Shown here piece by piece: positions 1-7,944 of a DNA stretch of 10,428 nt (position 1 is its first letter; each line of letters opens with the position of its first letter). The stretch covers positions 1 to 10,428 of the forward strand of contig NAVB01001866.1 in NCBI GenBank assembly GCA_002179805.1, in the 5' to 3' direction. The stretch comes from Acanthamoeba lenticulata. Taxonomy: Eukaryota; Discosea; Longamoebia; Acanthamoebidae. The translations under genes were made by a program, and so were the position numbers. The notes under the pieces are model-generated. The model worked only from the letters and a program-made list of their open reading frames with translations, ran no database searches and was not told the origin of the DNA.

Positions 1-62
1 ATACAATATTAATATATATGAAAATTATTCAAAAAAAGAAAAAGCAATGGTTGCGGGCGTAC

Positions 63-2575
63 GAGGGGCTGGTGAGGGAGGTAGGGATCGGCGAGGGATC
101 CGTCGAGGATGTGGACCAGCGTCGGGTACTGCGTGGCCCACGGGGCCACCGTGTAGGGCATCTTAAGGAGGCGGTCGTAGAGCGTGACGTTGTTCTGCGG
201 GCCCTGGTCCTTCAGGCCGCGCGCGTCGGCGTAGAACGCCTCTGCACGTTCAACAACCCAGGAAGGGAGAAATTGTAATTTAAATGTTTAACGAGCAAGA
301 GGAAAGGCGCGCACGTACGCGAGGCCATGTTGACGAAGACGTTGTTATCGACGTGATTGTCCCGTCCGCCGCCCAGCAGCACGCCCTTTTGCATGTTGAT
401 GATAATGTTGCCTGGACGAGAAGAATCAATTCATAAATACACGCATTAATCCTAAATATCAAAATAATAAATAATAAATAATAAGTTGATGATAGATATA
501 TGGTACCAAAGGCCGTGCTGCCGCTGTTCTCATCGTCAAAGTAGATCGCGCTCACGCCCTCGGAGGCCACACCTGTGGGGGCCGCGCCACGTCACGGCCG
601 TTGGTGAGCACAAAGGCCAGGCACATCACCCAAAAGAGAGAGAGAGAGAGAGAGACGTGACGCACCGTGGATGTCGTGGAAGTAGTTGTAGCTGATGAAG
701 GTGCCCTGCGAGGTCCAGTCGCGGCCCTGGTAGAAGGCGCCCACGTCGCTGCTCTCGCGGCACACGTCAAAGACCTCGTTGAAGTAGATCTCGTGGTTGT
801 TGCCCAGCCCCAGCAGGATCGCGTTGTGCGGCGCCGCGTGGATCTTGTTGTTGACGATCCGCACGCCCACTCCGTCTGATCTCCCCGCACACGCGCGCAC
901 GACACACACACGCGCACGACACACATGCACGGTTGGTGCTGGACGAAGAGGACGAGGGCGAGGAGAAGTGATGATAGTAACTGGCGGAGAAGGCCGGGTT
1001 GTAGCAGAGGATGAAGCGGGAGTAGTCGTGGACGTGGTTGGCAAAGGCCATGTGGTTGGCGGGCGTCAGCGAGTTGCGGTCGCCCCCGCCCATGTTCACT
1101 CCCGCCGTTCCCTGCCCCGGGGCGCAGCGCCAACGTCAGCGTGTGATTGGACGGAAAGATTAAAAGCTTGAAGGCGATTGGGGCGCGGGGCGGACCATGT
1201 TGTAGAGCTCCGAGGTCATGACGAGGTGCTCGGTGCCCGACGAGATGGAGATGGCGGTCTTGCCCACGTTGCGCAGGGTGCAGTTCTTGATCACGTTCCC
1301 CGTCCCGCCCGTCATCGACACGGCCGTGTCCTGCGTGGCCTCGAGCGTGAACCCTGGCCATGGCAAAGCCCTGATTTAATCTTCGACCGAAACCATGTTC
1401 GGTGAATGGACTGTGTACCCGTAAAAGTGACATTGGAGGCCTGGTTGAATGTAACGAGCGGTGCAGCGAGCAGCGACAGTACGGCATCCGTGTCCGAGCC
1501 AATGGGCGACGGCGGATAAAAGTAGAGCACGCCATTGGTGCGATCGATCAGATACTCGCCGGGCGCGTCGAGCTCGTCGATCACGTTGTAGTAGTAGAAG
1601 CGCATGCCGGACTTGAACGGATACTGCACAGCCTCGGTCAGGGTGATCGTCTGCGCCCCGGTGTCGACGCTCGCGATGGCCCGCCTTTCGTCGAACCAGT
1701 TTTGGCCGAAGAAGCCGTGGACCCAGACGCCCGCGTAGGACGACCACGACGTGGCGTTGACGTAGGCAAAGGTCAGGTTCTCGCGCGGCGGGCTGGCCGC
1801 CACGCCCGTGAGCACCCAGCCCGGGTAGTTGGGCCACCGGGCCAGCCGGGGCGCCTCGGCGTCGACGGCGGCCTTGAAGAACAGCTCCATGCCGGGCGCC
1901 TTGGGGGCCAGCGCGCCCAGCTGGGCCAGCGTGAGGCCCACGGGGCTGGCCGTGAGGTCGACCTGCTTGACGAACCCACGGGCGGCGGCCGGGACGCGCC
2001 CGCCGAGGCCGCTCGACGTGTCCAACGGGACGAAGGCGCGCTCGGGGAGGTAGACGCCGCCGCTGATGACCGTCGCGCCTGGCGTGGCGTCCTGCAGGAC
2101 GATCGTCATTTCCAGCACGGAAAGTTCCAATAAATGGACCATGTTGAAGAAGAAGGAGGGTGAAGCGCACCTCAGCAAGGAAACGGGTCAGGTTGTCCTG
2201 CGCGGTGAGGGAAAGCGAGGACGAGAGCACGTAGATGCCGCGCGCCACGCGCACGGTCTTGCTCACGCCGGGTCCGTAGAGGGTCCGCGCGCGGCTCACC
2301 GCGGCGGCCAGCGTGCGCAGCGGACCCGGCACGGTCCCGTTGACGTCGGCCGTGCCGGGCGTGGCCTGCGTGCCGGTCCAGGAGTCGTTTCCTGTGGGCC
2401 CACCCACGCCCTGATGAGACGTCGTCTTCACGCCACGTCATGTTTTTTTTTTATTGGTACCTGAGGGCGAGACAAAGATGGTGTTCTCGTCGCTGGTCGC
2501 ATGGACCTGCAGGCAGCAGGCGAGCGCGACCACCGCAAGGAAGAGCAGCGCGGCAGCTCCTTCTTGTGGCTTCAT
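63..2575 (-). CDS. Secreted right-handed beta-helix (pectin-lyase-fold) protein, 3' end beyond window
   Basis: Predicted exons, in transcript order: 2575-2461, 2391-2171, 2091-1419, 1353-1196, 1111-982, 875-666, 572-507, 411-319, 241-63. All eight complete introns are GT-AG, and the phases join to 615 residues without a stop. A further donor (GT at 62-61) suggests the gene continues past the left edge. Residues 1-26 are a signal peptide with a hydrophobic core (ALLFLAVVALACCL) ending at VHA. Then comes the opening motif IFVSPSGNDSWTGT, typical of secreted beta-helix proteins. ELDAPGEYL (about 285-293) and LYFYPP (about 301-306) mark the pre-helix domain, and ISSGTEHLVM, VRIVNNKIHAAPHNAI, GVSAIYFDDENSG and LLGGGRDNHVDNNVF are helix coils. 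Many N-x-S/T sequons fit the secretory route. The family is related to polysaccharide lyases and glycosidases, so a carbohydrate substrate is likely, but no catalytic residue can be assigned. The exon 5/6 acceptor (876) could instead lie 6 bases further on in the transcript. Confidence 0.85.
635..655. repeat. (AG)10 microsatellite inside an intron
   Basis: Ten AG units plus an A on the + strand. It lies within the predicted intron 573-665 of the beta-helix gene, where in transcript sense it is a TC tract just after the donor. It is probably length-polymorphic. No coding role is seen. Confidence 0.9.
886..930. repeat. Imperfect CA/CG dinucleotide tract inside an intron
   Basis: Alternating CACACG and CGCGCA units on the + strand lie inside the predicted 106-base intron 876-981 of the beta-helix gene, the longest complete intron of that gene. 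It is a simple purine-pyrimidine alternating tract. Slippage may explain the extra length. Confidence 0.7.
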
Positions 2576-2724
2576 GCTGATGATGCTTGTGATGCTTTTG
2601 ACTGGCGCGTTTGGGGATCTGGGCTCGTGCATTAAGGTTGCCCCACGACAGAAGCTTGGTGCTCCGCAAGTGTCGACACAAAAATAAACCACAGGTTCTT
2701 GGGCTGGGCGCTTATTCTGGCTGG

Positions 2725-3938
2725 TCAGGAAGCAAGCCGTGTGGTCACGTGCTGCGCGCGAACAAAGACGAAGAGACGGAGCATGTCCTTGGTGACGTGT
2801 TCGTTGGTCGGGATCGTCTCGCCTGGTCGGAAGAGCGTGAAGAGCGGCACCACTTGGGCCACGAATCCCCGCTGCCGCGCGACCTTTTGCAGTTCTTGAT
2901 TGATTGTTTGGTCGTTCATTATTGATTCAAGACTTGAGAGACCACGAAGCTGAAGGTTGGAGAGTTGGAGGAAGAAGAGGGAGGAGAGTTACGAGGGCGC
3001 TTGCGTACCGGTGTCGATCGCCTTGTCACGGTTCACGTGGGCCATGATGAACAGCGGCGGCGAGCCGTCGGCCGCGCAAGGGCGCCGAGCGAGAAGCGCG
3101 TCCACCGACCGCCACAGGGGCTCCACGGCCGTCAAGTAGTATCTGCCCAGCACCGGTGGCCATCAAAAGGGGTCAGAAGTCCCGTTTTCTTCAACGACGA
3201 TGGACGTACAAGGTGTCCGAGGCAATGACGACGTCAAACTGTGGCAGCTGTCGTTGTGTCGCGGCTCCGTCGTCGCCCCACACCAGCTTCTCGACCCGCA
3301 CCTTGTCGCGCACCTCTGTGGATACAATCATCATGATCTAATGCTCTCTCGGTGTTGTTGCGGAAGAGGGAGCTTACACGTGCCTGGGTTGAGTTCGGCG
3401 TTCCGCTGCAGCAGTTCGAGCATGTCGGGGTCCTTGTCTGTCAGCCAGGCCTGCTCGCAGTAGCGCGCGGCCACGAGACCGCTCAGTCCTGTGGTCGTCG
3501 CGGCACAGCCACCCGCCCCAACGTGGGACGCGCCAGTGAGAAGAAAGGGCAGAAGAGAGACAAGGCTTGTGGGTATGACGAGGAGTGGCGAGGAGGAAGG
3601 CGAGACCGCTGCCAGCGCCGAGCTCGAGAAGGGTCTTGCCAGGGAGCGTGTGGCGGCGGTCGACGAGGTACTTGGCCAGGACCAGCGCGGCGGGCCACAC
3701 GGAGGTGCCTGTGGACTTGGCGGGCAGGGCTCGTCCATCCAGCGCTGCGTTTCACGAAGGCGCCGCGTGGGCAAGAAATGAACAACCCTCCCAACCACTG
3801 TTCCCGACCACTTCTACATGTACCTGCGTCAGACTCGCGAACGCTGCACAGCCGTATCGGTGGACCTTCGCCCACTTCGTATTCCACCGTCTCCGTTTTG
3901 CCTTGCCTGGTCAGCTCTTCTGCCGTCTTTTCCTCCAT
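2725..3938 (-). CDS. METTL21-type protein methyltransferase (Methyltransf_16 family), 255 aa
   Basis: Predicted exons: 3938-3824, 3744-3607, 3488-3384, 3315-3210, 3142-3009, 2894-2725. Together they make 768 bases with stop. The start ATG (3938-3936) begins MEEKTAEELTRQG and follows an AT-rich spacer after the RBR gene. Visible motifs are VEYEVGEGPPIRL (strand-rich N-terminus), TGTSVWPAALVLAKYL (about 51-65), the SAM-binding motif I LLELGAGSGLSGL (about 77-89), the acidic residue after strand 2 (LTDKD, D102), KLVWGDD (about 129-135) and FDVVIASDTLYY (146-157). The last holds the D-x-x-Y signature (D153, Y156) of this family. Characterised relatives methylate lysines of chaperones, elongation factors or VCP; others are histidine-specific. 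I cannot tell the substrate from the sequence. No signal peptide or membrane segment is seen, so it is probably cytosolic or nuclear. The length is normal for the family. One intron (3316-3383) needs a GC donor. Confidence 0.88.
3316..3383 (-). other. Predicted GC-AG intron in the methyltransferase gene
   Basis: The exon ends CTCAACCCAG and the intron would start GCACGTGT and end ATCCACAG. This joins N-A-E-L-N-P to E-V-R-D-K-V-R in frame. Nearby GT donors (3379 and 3377) either give the wrong phase or create a TAG at the junction with every AG acceptor I tested between here and the next coding block. The other complete introns of this gene are GT-AG. Confidence 0.6.
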
Positions 3939-3965
3939 CTTCAGTTCTTCTTTTTGCTTCGCCCA

Positions 3966-3971
3966 TTTATT
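3966..3971 (-). terminator. AATAAA element upstream of the methyltransferase start
   Basis: This is TTTATT on the + strand, so AATAAA on the minus strand. It lies between the RBR stop (4051) and the methyltransferase ATG (3938). It may be a second poly(A) signal for the RBR transcript. Assignment is by sequence match only. Confidence 0.4.
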
Positions 3972-4005
3972 TGCATTTTTCCCAGTATTTTTTTTTTGCG
4001 TTTTG

Positions 4006-4011
4006 TTTATT
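4006..4011 (-). terminator. Candidate poly(A) signal of the RBR-RS ligase gene
   Basis: AATAAA on the minus strand, about 40 bases downstream of the TAG stop at 4053-4051 and inside the 112-base AT-rich spacer (3939-4050). The same short spacer must also carry the promoter of the methyltransferase gene, since both genes run on the minus strand. Confidence 0.55.
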
Positions 4012-4050
4012 CTAAACCACGAAAAACCAGGTACCCTTGGCCCACCACGA

Positions 4051-6177
4051 CTAGTCCCAACCACTCCCCGAGGGTCTTGACGTCGGGACGCGGAACGCTG
4101 TGGGCGCAGGCGATGAAGCCCCCCAGAGGCTGCTGGCTGCTGCTTGGGGCATCGGGCGGCTGCGGCTGCGGCTGCGGCTCCGAGCCACGCGCCGTGGGGG
4201 GCTGCGCGAGCGCGACCTCGAACGCAAGCGCCTGGCTGCTGCTGGACTTCGAAGTCGTCGAGCGGGCGAACGAGAGCGCGACCGCGACCTCGAGCGGCGC
4301 GTGCGCTTGGCCGCTGGTGAACGTGAGCGTGAGCGTGAACGAAGGCGCCGGCGTCGAGCGGGCGATCGAGAGCGCGACCTCGAGCGCAGGAGCCTGCGTT
4401 TGCGGTGGCGGTAGTCCTCGCGCGCCCTGCGCGGCAGTTGTTCATACAAGAAGCACACCATGTCGGCGAATTCCGCTTCGGTTCTCCTCCAGCGCGGAAG
4501 CGATTGCCATGAGGTACGCGGGCTCCTACTCCGGCTTCGGCTCCTGCTTCGGCTGCGGCTGTTGTAGCCATGACGGCGCCGCTTGGCATCCCTTGAGCGC
4601 GATCTTGACCTTGACCTTGACCTCGGCCTCGATCTCGATCTCGACCGAAACATCGGACGATAGACCGGGGCTCGCAGAGGGCTTCGGCTTCGGCTTCTCG
4701 AGCTCGAGCTAGAGCTCGAACTTGAACTCAAGCTTGAACTTCGGCTCCGGCTACGCCTTTGGCTCCGGCTTCGGCTTCGACTTGGGCTTCGGCCACGATT
4801 CACGGGGCTACGGCTGCGGCTGCGGCTGCGGCGTGGGGCGTTGAGGGCGCCAAAGAGGGGGTTGGGGGTACGGGGCCGCGTCGGGCAGGTGTCGGTGTGC
4901 TGGCTCCAGAAGGGCTGGAGGCACTCCCAGCAGTACTCGTGCCCGCACATGCAGGTCATGTGCGCGCAGCCGCCGTTCTTCTCGATCTCGTTGCCGCACT
5001 GCGGGCAGGCTTTGACCCGGAGGCTCGCCTTGCACGCCCGCATCGTCATCGGCGCCTCTGCCGCAGCCGTCGTCGTCGTTGTCGTCGACGTTGTTCCCAA
5101 CATCATCACGCCGTGGTCGTGCGCGTGGTCGAGGCCAGCGTCGGGAGGAGCCGAGCCCTCGGCGGCGTCGCGAGCCTCGTCGCAGGTGAGGCCCTCATGC
5201 CAGTAGCCGCGGCAGTCGAAGCAAAATGTCGTCCCGCAGCCCTCGCGGTCGCACCGGAGCATGCAGCGTCGTCGGCTCGCCTGGCCACCACAAGCCGCAG
5301 GGCCGACCTCGGCCTCGGGCTCGTCTTCGGCTTCGTCGTCGTCGTTTTCGGCTTCAGCGTCGGCTTTGGCGTCGGCGTCGAGGTCGACCCACAGGGCGTT
5401 GCCGCAGTCGGGGGCCGGGCAGTAGCGCAGGTCGGGCATGCGGGCCAGCGCAAACGTGAGCGCCAGCGCGTCAAGACGCTCGGCCGCCGGGCCGGCCAAG
5501 TTGGTCACGGTCGCCGTGAGGCTGATGCCGGTCCCGCAGCCCGGGCAGGCGAACGGGTTGACGTTACGGAACAGAGGCAGCCCGACCGACTCGCACCGGG
5601 CCGCCACGTACTTGCCAAAGCACACGCGGCACACCTTGCACGCGCAGGACAGACGCGTCCACTGGATCTCCTTCTCGCTCTCCTTCTCCTCCTGCTTCTC
5701 TTCCTCCATTTCCTCTTCCTTCTCTTTCCCTTCTTCTACGTTCATATCGTCACCATCATCAGCTTTTTCCTCGTTTTTGTTGGTGTTGTCGACTGCTTGG
5801 TCCTTGTTCTGGGCGTTGGGGCCGGTGTCCATGAAGTCGATGTAGAGGTCACACAAGACGCATGGACGGGGCTCTGGCATGGGCCCGTGAAGGGGCCCCA
5901 GCAAGGCTGCGCCACTCATTCGCCCAACCAGCGGCTCAGGCGGCACGTCGTCCCAGCGCGAGGCCGGTCTGGTAGTTGTGGCTGTGACCGTGGCCCACGA
6001 TGATGGTGGAGGAACCAGCTGCGGTAGTCGGTCATCATTCCACCGTGAGCGAGCTTGTCTGGCCAGCTCGCGCAAGTGGTACCCCCTCCTGGACGAGTCT
6101 GCGATGGTGGTTGTGACGGCCGGCTGTACAATGTCTGCCGTGGTCTCGCCCAACCGCGCCTCAGCCGAGTTTGACAT
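4051..6177 (-). CDS. RING-IBR-RING (RBR) E3 ubiquitin ligase with long C-terminal RS domain, 708 aa
   Basis: Single open frame. I chose ATG 6177 (MSNSAEARLGE). The only upstream in-frame ATG (6483) would overlap the divergent oxygenase gene. RBR ligases take ubiquitin from an E2 onto a RING2 cysteine, then onto the substrate. RING1 begins CVLC (106-109) and, after a long acidic insert (about 135-170), continues CACKVCRVC (178-186) and CPGC (211-214). The IBR has YCPAPDCG (C253, C258), then a second acidic insert (about 265-292), then C309, C314, C319, C322, H327, C332. RING2 is ACPQCGNEIEKNGGCAHMTC, with C404 at the usual catalytic site, followed by CMCGHEYCWEC and H427/C431. Residues about 449-674 are RS/SR dipeptide blocks like those of SR splicing proteins, suggesting a nuclear-speckle location and SR-kinase control. 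A non-RS stretch lies at about 554-593. Undetected introns in the RS part are possible. Confidence 0.9.
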   Translation of the reverse strand: MSNSAEARLGETTADIVQPAVTTTIADSSRRGYHLRELARQARSRWNDDRLPQLVPPPSSWATVTATTTRPASRWDDVPPEPLVGRMSGAALLGPLHGPMPEPRPCVLCDLYIDFMDTGPNAQNKDQAVDNTNKNEEKADDGDDMNVEEGKEKEEEMEEEKQEEKESEKEIQWTRLSCACKVCRVCFGKYVAARCESVGLPLFRNVNPFACPGCGTGISLTATVTNLAGPAAERLDALALTFALARMPDLRYCPAPDCGNALWVDLDADAKADAEAENDDDEAEDEPEAEVGPAACGGQASRRRCMLRCDREGCGTTFCFDCRGYWHEGLTCDEARDAAEGSAPPDAGLDHAHDHGVMMLGTTSTTTTTTAAAEAPMTMRACKASLRVKACPQCGNEIEKNGGCAHMTCMCGHEYCWECLQPFWSQHTDTCPTRPRTPNPLFGALNAPRRSRSRSRSPVNRGRSPSRSRSRSQRRSRSRSSSLSSSSSSSSSSRSRSRSPLRAPVYRPMFRSRSRSRPRSRSRSRSRSRDAKRRRHGYNSRSRSRSRSRSRSPRTSWQSLPRWRRTEAEFADMVCFLYEQLPRRAREDYRHRKRRLLRSRSRSRSPARRRRLRSRSRSRSPAAKRTRRSRSRSRSRSPARRLRSPAAARRLRSRSRSRSPPRRVARSRSRSRSRPMPQAAASSLWGASSPAPTAFRVPTSRPSGSGWD
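4156..4833 (-). repeat. RS-dipeptide coding repeat region
   Basis: This is the part of the ligase gene that encodes the RS domain. It is a degenerate array of arginine and serine codons (mostly CGx/AGC), visible on the + strand as alternating GAGCGC, GCTTCG and GCTCGA-like hexamers. A pure serine run (nine in a row) is included. It leaves long chance frames open on the opposite strand. Confidence 0.85.
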
Positions 6178-6367
6178 GATGACTGGTGGCCCCTTCGTGC
6201 TCCCTCTTGTGTGGGGTTGTGAGCAGGGGAGGGTGGTGATTGCTGTCCCACAGGGCTGAGGGAGGTGGTCATTTATTTTGTCGGTTCGACGAAACGCCTT
6301 TTCTGCGCTCTTTCCGCCCCTTGAGCCAAGAAAAAGCACCAAAGCTTGGTGCACAATTTGAGCCCAA
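6178..6367. promoter_or_regulatory. Shared upstream region of divergent RBR ligase and oxygenase genes
   Basis: Only 190 bases separate the two divergent start codons (6177 minus, 6368 plus), so core promoter and 5' leader sequences of both genes must fit here, unless leader introns extend them. I see no clear TATA box. The region has G-rich and C/T-rich stretches and a 7-base-arm inverted repeat next to the oxygenase start. Co-regulation is an inference. Confidence 0.6.
6336..6352. promoter_or_regulatory. Perfect 7-bp inverted repeat just before the oxygenase start
   Basis: GCACCAA, a 3-base AGC spacer, then TTGGTGC. It ends 15 bases before the ATG at 6368. It could be a dimeric factor site or a leader hairpin. 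Its right half, AAGCTTGGTGC, recurs exactly at 2652-2662, upstream of the beta-helix gene. Confidence 0.4.
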
Positions 6368-7819
6368 ATGGTGCGGCCGCAGAATCTGTTCACAAAAGGT
6401 GCAGTGTTTGAACTTGAGCCTGCAACGGAGGATTTGAAGGCGCCAAAGATGCACACAGGCCATCGCCGATGGGTTGTGGACAATTTTCTTTCAGAAGATG
6501 AGTGTGCGGAAATGCTGTACCTGCATCGTGTGCTCGGCGTGGTGGGCTACCGCGACTGCTTCAGTGTTGCAACGCTACGCGAACCTCTGCGCTACACAGA
6601 AGACTGGCCACTGCTCGTGCCCCTCGTACGTCTTCGTGGTTCGTATAAATCTCATTTGGCCTTCATCTTCCTACTTTCGCCTCACCTCATCATACGGATG
6701 GAGCAGAAAGGCTGCGCGATGCGGTGGAGGAGCGGACGGGTGAGCACTTAAGCCTCCTCGTTGAGTGGACCGGCCTGTCGTGCTGGCACGCGGGTTCATC
6801 TATCCCGTCGCACTACGACAGGTAAACACACACGCGCCACTTCTACAACACCAGCACAAATAATCAACAACAACGACACTCAACCCCGACAAAGCAACCG
6901 GCCGTACCTGGCGCAGCGCCACTACTCGGTCGTGCTCTACCTCAACGACGCAGGCCGCGACTTTGACGGTGGCGTCTTCCAGTTCTTCGGCCCGCCTGCG
7001 GTACACCACAGTGGCCTCTGTCTCAACAACATCTGACGGGCTGAGTCCATTGTCGGGGACGGGGGCCAAGGACAGGCCACCGCCGAAGAGGCCGGGGGCG
7101 AGCCGCAGAGGCCGGTCGAGGACGAGGTCCACGCGGTCGCCGGCCGGCTGCTGATCTTTGACAGCGGCCCGGACAATGTGCATGGCGTGACGCCCATCAC
7201 CCGCGGCCACCGGTTCACCTTCACGGTGTGGCTCACGCGCGACGAGGAGAGCTGGGAGGACCCCAAGATCCTGGCCTTCCTGCCTTCGGTGCTGCCGCCC
7301 GAGCTGGTCCTCGTGCCCGCGGCACCGCGGCCCCTCGGCGACGATGTTGGGGCCAATGCGGCCGAGGCCCAGGCCGATGACGTGGGCCGCGGGTTTGACC
7401 TGGAGGCCGAGGTGCTGGCCCAGCTTGGCCTCCACACGTGGCAACGACGGAATGAGCAGCAGAACTGCGCCGCCGACAGCGACCTCGAACTGGCCCCGCC
7501 ACAGAAGCGACGGCGCCGCGGCGGTGACGAAGAAGAGGAGGCCGAGCAAGGCGAAGCGGCCGTGGTCCTGGTCGGCTGGCGCGGCCGTCTCATTCCGCTG
7601 GGCTTTGAGTCCTTGAGGCGGGCGGTCGAGCTGATGGCCTTCTTGGCGTGGCGACACCCGTCTGCGGACGACGAGGAGGAGGAGGAAGAAGAGCGGCGGT
7701 GGGCTCGGCGTGTGGACGCCTGGCGTGGCTACCGGCAGGACCTCGCAGCCCAGCTGCGCGGGCTTCTGCCCGCCTGGCACGACTCGCAATGCCTCTACAT
7801 CCCAGAGGTCGCTACGTGA
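6368..7819 (+). CDS. 2-oxoglutarate/Fe(II)-dependent oxygenase (prolyl-hydroxylase-like), about 408 aa
   Basis: Predicted exons: 6368-6629, 6707-6821, 6895-7000, 7076-7819. Introns are GT-AG and in phase. The last acceptor could instead be at 7045 (45-base intron, 418 aa). The enzyme family couples 2-oxoglutarate decarboxylation to hydroxylation of a substrate, often a protein side chain. Iron ligands fit HYD (H123, D125) in SCWHAGSSIPSHYDSNRPYL and H197 in SGPDNVHGV. R207 in TRGHRFTF would bind 2-oxoglutarate. The strand VVLYLNDAGRDFDGGVFQF (138-156) is typical of the P4H/P3H-like clan. The N-terminus has WVVDNFLSEDECAEML, a usual lead-in to this fold. After about residue 225 the protein continues for some 180 residues unlike a core hydroxylase: an NLS-like PPQKRRRRGG (about 302-311) and acidic runs including seven glutamates near 361-367. 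No signal peptide is seen, so this is not a secretory collagen-type hydroxylase. The substrate is unknown. Confidence 0.85.
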
Positions 7820-7944
7820 TGTAGCCCTTTAGTGGGGCAACGACCCAAAAGGGAGGTTGGCCTGCAACGAGAAAGGAAACGCGCATTTCAGTCACACCCG
7901 CCACTCTCTTGTATTGCAACGTTTTTTTTGTTGTACACGTTCAT
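7820..7944. other. Convergent spacer between oxygenase and SAM-PB1 genes
   Basis: 125 bases lie between the two stop codons and must carry both 3' ends. I see no perfect AATAAA on either strand. A T8 run (about 7922-7929) and an AATACA-like variant on the minus strand are the nearest candidates for 3' processing of the SAM-PB1 transcript. Confidence 0.5.

Noticed and set aside
552..1535. 327-aa minus-strand frame in the beta-helix gene
   Set aside because: It runs through introns and the wrong frame. The family motifs are in the spliced exons of the other frames.
1402..2133. 243-aa plus-strand frame opposite the beta-helix gene
   Set aside because: It is antisense to exon 3, which carries the clear motifs ELDAPGEYL and LYFYPP.
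3483..4589. 368-aa minus-strand frame read as one protein
   Set aside because: Only its part at 3938-3824 is real, as exon 1 of the methyltransferase. The rest is out of frame with the RBR gene and with later exons.
3585..4712. 375-aa plus-strand frame spanning the methyltransferase exons and the RS region
   Set aside because: It crosses a gene boundary and stays open because of the RS codon repeat and GC bias. No domain is visible.
4759..6003. 414-aa plus-strand frame opposite the RBR ligase
   Set aside because: It is an antisense shadow with biased, low-complexity composition. The minus strand carries clear RING/IBR zinc motifs across the same bases.
6178..6483. Upstream start (ATG 6483) for the RBR ligase, adding 102 residues
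   Set aside because: It would overlap 116 bases of the divergent oxygenase coding region, and the added sequence has no family motif. ATG 6177 leaves a normal intergenic gap.
6800..7789. 329-aa minus-strand frame opposite the oxygenase
   Set aside because: The plus strand encodes the HxD...H...R oxygenase signature. The minus frame is a GC-driven shadow.
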